From Bacteroidales bacterium (lineage in GTDB: Bacteria > Bacteroidota > Bacteroidia > Bacteroidales > UBA932): a stretch of 64,000 bases of DNA. The stretch is from the NCBI GenBank assembly GCA_022648685.1, contig JALCMW010000001.1:512992-576991 (forward strand), read 5' to 3'. Below the pieces are notes generated by a model. It had not been told where the DNA came from. It was given only the letters and a program-made list of their open reading frames with translations, and did not search any database. Below are positions 59,895 through 64,000 of the stretch, piece after piece; position 1 is the stretch's first letter; the number at the start of each line of letters is the position of its first letter. Both the position numbers and the translations under genes were made by a program.

Positions 59895-60638
59895 ATGAAA
59901 CACATAATAGTAAAATCACTTTGTGTGATTGCGGCCTCCTTGTTGCTGGCAGGTTGCAATAACGCATCCAAAAAGGCGGCTGAAGCCGCAAGACAAAAAG
60001 CCGTGACGGATTCCCTTGAACAAGTAAAAAGCGATTCCATAAAGGCGGCGCTAATGGACAAAAAACAAAAAGAAGCAATGGCAATAGTAGAAAAACTGCC
60101 GGAAGAACCGGTATTCGACATCGTTACGAATTTGGGAACGATCAAAGTCAAGTTGTATAAAAAGACACCTAAACACAGGGCGAATTTTGCCAAACTTGCG
60201 ATTTCGGGTTTTTATGACAACCTCCTTTTCCATAGGGTAATAAACGGCTTTATGATCCAGGGCGGGGATCCTTACACAAAGGATACATCAAAAGTGAGTT
60301 TGTATGGCCAAGGCGGTCCCGGATATACCATTCCGGCGGAATTCGTCAAGGAATACGTCCACAAGAAAGGCGCTATCGCCGCGGCAAGGAGAGGTGATGC
60401 CGCAAATCCTTTGAAAGAGTCTTCCGGCTCCCAATTCTATATCGTCCAGAATGCCCAAACATGTGCTCAGCTTAACGGTGATTATACCGTTTTCGGAGAG
60501 ACGATAGACGGCTTAGATGTGATAGACAAGATTGCATCCGTTCCCACGGACAGATATGATCGTCCTGTCGATGATGTAAGGATAATCACGATCAAGCTTG
60601 ATGAATCATCAAAACCGAAGGAAAAGCTAAAGCCTTGA
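59895..60638 (+). CDS. Cyclophilin-type peptidyl-prolyl isomerase, lipoprotein
   Basis: A 247-residue lipoprotein (lipobox LLAGC, Cys21). A Lys/Glu/Ala-rich helical linker (22-70) leads to the cyclophilin domain: 'FDIVTNLGTIKVKLYKKTP', 'FYDNLLFHRVINGFMIQGGDP' near 110 with the catalytic Arg, 'GSQFYIVQN' near 180 and 'GDYTVFGETIDGLDVIDKIA' near 197. It catalyses proline isomerisation in the periplasm. A -7 box TACATTTG lies at 59837-59844. Confidence 0.92.
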   Translation: MKHIIVKSLCVIAASLLLAGCNNASKKAAEAARQKAVTDSLEQVKSDSIKAALMDKKQKEAMAIVEKLPEEPVFDIVTNLGTIKVKLYKKTPKHRANFAKLAISGFYDNLLFHRVINGFMIQGGDPYTKDTSKVSLYGQGGPGYTIPAEFVKEYVHKKGAIAAARRGDAANPLKESSGSQFYIVQNAQTCAQLNGDYTVFGETIDGLDVIDKIASVPTDRYDRPVDDVRIITIKLDESSKPKEKLKP

Positions 60639-60685
60639 TATGAAATACCTGAAACAAAACTGTAAATTATTTTTATTATAAATTA

Positions 60686-60701
60686 TGGCACAATCATTGC
60701 A
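60686..60701 (+). promoter_or_regulatory. Sigma-54 (-24/-12) promoter match
   Basis: TGGCAC (60686-60691), five bases, TTGCA (60697-60701): the GG and GC doublets are exactly ten bases apart, as sigma-54 requires. Predicted start near 60712, facing a terminator at 60754-60785 with no protein gene between. Confidence 0.5.
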
Positions 60702-60711
60702 ATGTTTTAAT

Positions 60712-60795
60712 ACGAATAGTTTTTTCATAGGTTAAGTTTTAGGTTAGAATTGCGAACGGCGTCTGATGTGAATCAAACGCCGTTCATCTTTTTAT
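60712..60795 (+). ncRNA. Candidate small RNA driven by the sigma-54-type promoter
   Basis: Predicted from the promoter match above and the terminator hairpin GAACGGCGT/ACGCCGTTC (60754-60762, 60777-60785) with T5 near 60790. The 84-nt transcript has no ORF of note; the 5' half is A/U-rich single-stranded sequence. It lies between convergent genes, where protein-gene promoters pointing inward are unexpected. Confidence 0.35.
60754..60785. terminator. Terminator between the cyclophilin and hexosaminidase genes
   Basis: A 9-bp perfect stem with a 14-base loop, followed by T-rich sequence on the plus strand. It can serve the convergent genes on both sides and the candidate small RNA. Confidence 0.7.
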
Positions 60796-60805
60796 TTCAT
60801 TAATA

Positions 60806-62473
60806 TTATTTTGCAGAAGCTTTTCTCTCTTGCCCGGGCAATCCTATTATGCCGAAGACATCTTTGCAATAAACATATCCCATCGTATCGTATATCCGTG
60901 TCTGGTGTTTCAGGCTTGCCTTGAATCTTGCCCAGTTTTTGTTTTCAGAATTGCACCATTGCACTTCGCTCAGAGCGGCCAGTCTCGGAAGCAGATTGTA
61001 TTCCAGATGCGCATTTGTTGCGATATATTCGGTCCATAGATTCGCCTGTACTCCTATGATATATTTTCTGGCACTCTCTTTAAGACCGTTGTAAGGTTCG
61101 TATGCGTATACGGAATCGACAGGAAGGTATCCGCCGATTGCAAGCGGTTCCTTGTCTTTTTCTTTCGATTGCAGGTAATCGAAGTAAACGTATTTGTTAG
61201 GGGTCATAATTGCGTCGAATCCCATGTTTGCCGCCTGTATGCCTCCCTTTACGCCTCTCCATGACATGATGGTGGCACCTGGAGCCGGATTCCCTTCCAG
61301 AATTTCATCCCAGCCTATGATTTTCTTCCCATGATCATTTACAAATTTCTGGACTCTTGCGGTTACGTAGTTCTGCAGATATTGTTCCGCCGAATGGTTC
61401 TTGTCACTTTTAAGTCCCAGCTCTTTTATCCTTTTCTGGCAATCCGGACATTCTTTCCAACTGTCCTTCGGGCATTCATCCCCTCCGATATGTATATATT
61501 CCGAAGGAAACAGATCCATTACCTCAGTAAGGACATCTTCAATGAATTTGAAGGATGCTTCTTTTCCCGGACAGAGCACATTCTTGGATATGCCCCATCT
61601 GGTCCATACTTCATATGGACCTCCTGTGCAGCCGAATTCGGGATAGGAAGCTAATGCAGCCGCCATATGTCCCGGAAGGTCTATTTCAGGAATTATTGTG
61701 ATTCCGAGTCCGGCGGCATATTTTATCACATCTTTTATTTCTTCCTGGGTATAAAAGCCTCCGTAGCGGATACCGTCGTTCGATGTGAAATCATGCCCTG
61801 CCATTGTTCCGTTGCGATATGCACCTATCTCGGTTAGCTTGGGATATTTTTTTATCTCTATCCTCCAGCCCTGATCATCGGTGAGGTGCCAATGGAAGAC
61901 ATTGAGTTTATATACTGACATTATGTCAAGGTATTTTTTTACCTCTTCGACGGAGAAGAAATGTCTGGCGCAATCGAGATGCATGCCTCTGTAAGCAAAG
62001 CGAGGCTTATCTGATATGGAAACGCAAGGCAATTTCCATCTTGCTCCCTTAGCACATTCGGTTCCGTATATTTCGGCAGGCAACATTTGTTTTATTGTCT
62101 GTATTGCATACAGAAAGCCGTTATAAGATGAAGCTGAGATCCTGACTCCGTTTCTTTCAACATTTATCGTATACGCTTCACGCGCAAGCGAAGCATCTGT
62201 ATCGAAACTGATGCATTTTTTTGTTTGTTCTTTGATTATATCATTTTTCTTACCTGTGACCGTGGAAAGGCGTCCGGCAAATTCCTCGGCTGCTTTTGCT
62301 GACATTTTGTCAAGGGAACCGGAAATAAATACTGGAGCCCCTTTCATTCCGAACGAACCTGTTCCCATTTCTACTTTCTGCGGATAAGGAACGATATTCA
62401 ATGTCTTTTTCCCGGAACACACAAACGGTGTCAGGACAATCATCAATGATGCTGCAAGAAATTTCATGTTCAT
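60806..62473 (-). CDS. Beta-N-acetylhexosaminidase (glycoside hydrolase family 20)
   Basis: A 555-residue exported enzyme: signal peptide 'KFLAASLMIVLTPFVCSG' (possibly lipidated at that Cys), GH20b domain (25-155), and the catalytic TIM barrel with 'FAYRGMHLDCARHFFSVEEV' near 162, 'NVFHWHLTDDQGWRIEIKKYP' near 190, and the catalytic Asp-Glu in 'YIHIGGDECPKDSW' near 325. It removes terminal GlcNAc or GalNAc from host or dietary glycans. A -7 box TAAATTTG lies upstream on the minus strand (62511-62504). Confidence 0.92.
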   Translation of the reverse strand: MNMKFLAASLMIVLTPFVCSGKKTLNIVPYPQKVEMGTGSFGMKGAPVFISGSLDKMSAKAAEEFAGRLSTVTGKKNDIIKEQTKKCISFDTDASLAREAYTINVERNGVRISASSYNGFLYAIQTIKQMLPAEIYGTECAKGARWKLPCVSISDKPRFAYRGMHLDCARHFFSVEEVKKYLDIMSVYKLNVFHWHLTDDQGWRIEIKKYPKLTEIGAYRNGTMAGHDFTSNDGIRYGGFYTQEEIKDVIKYAAGLGITIIPEIDLPGHMAAALASYPEFGCTGGPYEVWTRWGISKNVLCPGKEASFKFIEDVLTEVMDLFPSEYIHIGGDECPKDSWKECPDCQKRIKELGLKSDKNHSAEQYLQNYVTARVQKFVNDHGKKIIGWDEILEGNPAPGATIMSWRGVKGGIQAANMGFDAIMTPNKYVYFDYLQSKEKDKEPLAIGGYLPVDSVYAYEPYNGLKESARKYIIGVQANLWTEYIATNAHLEYNLLPRLAALSEVQWCNSENKNWARFKASLKHQTRIYDTMGYVYCKDVFGIIGLPGQERKASAK

Positions 62474-62554
62474 TTTTTGGCTTTTGTTTTGGAGTTATTC
62501 TTACAAATTTAATCTTATTTTCCGGTATTTTTCAATAATGCGTGAATGTGTTTT

Positions 62555-63163
62555 TCAATATAGCAATATCCCGGCAAGACCGCCCAGCAATATAATCAGA
62601 ATAGGGTTGGCTTTCAACCATAATGAAGAGGCGAAAGCCGCCGCGAACAACGCCCAGCTTTTCCAGTCCGGGAAATTATCTGTGATTACTTTTACGTGAT
62701 ATTCGGAAAACAATGGCATTCCTGACCATGAAGAATCCAGAATAAGAATTATAGCTGCGGCACCGATCAATCCGATTACGGCCGGACGCAGCCAGCTCAT
62801 CACACCTTCGAATAAATAATTGTGATTGAATTTCGTATAAAATTTTACAATTGTGAGGACTATCAGAAAAGAGGGAATCACGACTGCCAGCGTGGCTGTG
62901 AATGATCCGAATATGCAAAGCAGATGACCGGCCCCGGCTTTTTCCAAAACCTCATAACCGACATAAGTCGCGCAGTTGATTCCGATAGGCCCCGGGGTCA
63001 TTTGTGAAATAGCGACGATATTTGCGAATGTGCTTTCATCTATCCATGCATGAACAACCACTACCTGGGCTTGTATAAGTGAAAGCATGGCATAACCGCC
63101 GCCGAAAGTAAATATACCTATTACGAAGAACGTAATGAACAGATGTATTAATGTCGCCGTCAT
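62555..63163 (-). CDS. Chromate transporter, second half-size subunit
   Basis: A 202-residue membrane protein of the CHR family, short-chain type (one CHR domain). The signatures 'FGGGYAMLSLIQAQVV' near 20 and 'ISQMTPGPIGINCATYVGYEV' near 52 match the GGGYAM and Q-x-x-PGP motifs. It pairs with the preceding gene (4-base overlap), the two halves acting together. Members export chromate or move other anions; the natural substrate is unclear. Confidence 0.88.
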   Translation of the reverse strand: MTATLIHLFITFFVIGIFTFGGGYAMLSLIQAQVVVVHAWIDESTFANIVAISQMTPGPIGINCATYVGYEVLEKAGAGHLLCIFGSFTATLAVVIPSFLIVLTIVKFYTKFNHNYLFEGVMSWLRPAVIGLIGAAAIILILDSSWSGMPLFSEYHVKVITDNFPDWKSWALFAAAFASSLWLKANPILIILLGGLAGILLY

Positions 63164-63726
63164 TTTTTAATTTCTTTTTTTTCTCTTATCCATGTAACCA
63201 TAAAAGCCAATATGATAAGGACCAACAATATGTAAATAGGTGATATTTCCAGAAAAGCCACGGATACGAGAGTTACTGCGGAAATAAGCCATGCCCACCA
63301 GGTCTTGTCCGATTTTCTCGCCATATTGACCATGGGAACGGCTATCAGGGAAACTACGACGGGACGTATTCCCTTGAATATTTTTATTACCCACGGGTTA
63401 TCCTTGAAATTGGTGAATACCATTGCAATCAGCAGGATGATTATGAATGAAGGAAGAATAGTGCCGAATGCTGCTATGAAGCTTCCTTTGACACCTCTTA
63501 TTTTATATCCTGCGAAAATAGAAACATTTACTGCAAGTATTCCCGGAGCGGACTGGGCCAAAGCTATTATGTCAGGAAGCTCGTCTTCTTTGATCCATCC
63601 GTTTTTTTTCATTTCATTCTGGATGATCGGGATCATGGCATAACCGCCTCCTATGGTAAATGCACCGATTTTGGAGAATACCAAAAAAATTTTCCAAAGA
63701 GAAACCATTTCCATTATGTTTGTCAT
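63160..63726 (-). CDS. Chromate transporter, first half-size subunit
   Basis: A 188-residue CHR protein with 'FTIGGGYAMIPIIQNEMKKNGWI' near 18 and 'LAQSAPGILAVNVSIFAGYKI' near 52 (here QSAPG instead of QMTPGP). Half-size partners usually diverge like this and have opposite topology. The ATGA overlap with the following gene indicates a two-gene operon. A -7 box TAACTTTG lies on the minus strand at 63735-63728. Confidence 0.88.
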   Translation of the reverse strand: MTNIMEMVSLWKIFLVFSKIGAFTIGGGYAMIPIIQNEMKKNGWIKEDELPDIIALAQSAPGILAVNVSIFAGYKIRGVKGSFIAAFGTILPSFIIILLIAMVFTNFKDNPWVIKIFKGIRPVVVSLIAVPMVNMARKSDKTWWAWLISAVTLVSVAFLEISPIYILLVLIILAFMVTWIREKKEIKK

Positions 63727-63789
63727 GCAAAGTTAATAAATATGAGACAGAGGAAAAATCAAAATGTTTGATAAAAAACAGCGATTTTC

Positions 63790-63820
63790 TTTGGCGATAA
63801 AAAAAAAGTACTTATCTTTG
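63790..63820 (+). promoter_or_regulatory. Promoter of the rRNA operon
   Basis: TTTG (63790-63793), a 19-base spacer and TATCTTTG (63813-63820) match the Bacteroidota consensus fully, about 150 bases before the 16S 5' end. It is the best reference promoter in this window. Confidence 0.8.
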
Positions 63821-63969
63821 CTGCCCGTTTGGGAAATAACGGAAAGAATTTTCTTTGACAATATTGAAAGACTAAGTACAAGCAAGTACCGAGAAACAAT
63901 AAAACGAGAGCGTTAATTCCGAAAGGAAAGAGAAGCGTCAGGAATCAGACGGGAGAGATAAAGAAGTAT

Positions 63970-64000
63970 ACAAAGAAGAGTTTGATCCTGGCTCAGGATG
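63970..64000 (+). rRNA. 16S ribosomal RNA, 5' end (runs off the window)
   Basis: GAAGAGTTTGATCCTGGCTC, the conserved 5' region of 16S rRNA, begins at 63975; alignment to E. coli numbering puts nucleotide 1 at about 63970. Only about 31 bases are in the window. Confidence 0.95.

Noticed and set aside
1..64000. CRISPR arrays or insertion sequences
   Set aside because: No regularly spaced direct repeats and no transposase or integrase genes were seen anywhere in the window.

Overview
This window is chromosomal DNA of a Bacteroidota species, most likely order Bacteroidales. The evidence is a set of Bacteroidales housekeeping genes, fimbrillin-like (type V pilus) lipoproteins, and several intergenic promoters that fit the Bacteroidota consensus TTTG-N19-TAnnTTTG (best before the rRNA operon and before rplM). 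I cannot assign a family or genus from sequence alone.

Positions 1-10155 are an accessory region. After the edge of a GNAT acetyltransferase gene and about 1.6 kb with only a decayed peptidase tail, there is a candidate invertible promoter: two 17-bp perfect inverted repeats around a 109-bp segment whose -7-like box points toward three collinear surface lipoprotein genes. The third of these carries a C-terminal variable repeat (VR). It is followed by a complete diversity-generating retroelement (DGR): three tight hairpins, a MutS domain I-like accessory gene (MSL type), an Avd four-helix-bundle gene, a template repeat (TR) and a DGR-type reverse transcriptase. VR and TR are each 180 bp and differ at 14 positions, every one an adenine in TR. 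The block ends in an 18-bp terminator stem next to a tRNA-Leu(UAA) gene. If the inverted repeats are active, this adhesin is both switched on and off and hypermutated.

Positions 10250-63730 are core genome: YhcH, ComF, FabG; AhcY, a DAACS symporter and an Xaa-Pro aminopeptidase; the elongasome operon mreBCD-mrdA-rodA; IspD; an Lrp/AsnC regulator; TopA; PBP1A, Ddl and PrmC; a U32 peptidase with a TPR protein; an M16-like protein; small envelope proteins (DUF3109, DUF2007, YtxH, holin-X-like); HemW; a second aminopeptidase P; TrpB2; an isolated fumarate reductase cytochrome b; PyrH-Frr; the Phe/Tyr operon pheA-aminotransferase-tyrA-DAHP synthase/chorismate mutase; LpxK; DusB; PfkA; rplM-rpsI-rpsB-tsf; a flippase; a lipoprotein cyclophilin; a GH20 hexosaminidase; and a split ChrA transporter. 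The last bases open a 16S rRNA gene.

Two regulatory signals in the core stand out. The Phe/Tyr operon begins with a short leader ORF packed with Phe and Tyr codons, then mutually exclusive RNA pairings and an intrinsic terminator, which is a textbook attenuator layout. Between the cyclophilin and hexosaminidase genes, an exact -24/-12 (sigma-54) promoter match lies just upstream of a terminator and could drive a small RNA of about 80 nt.
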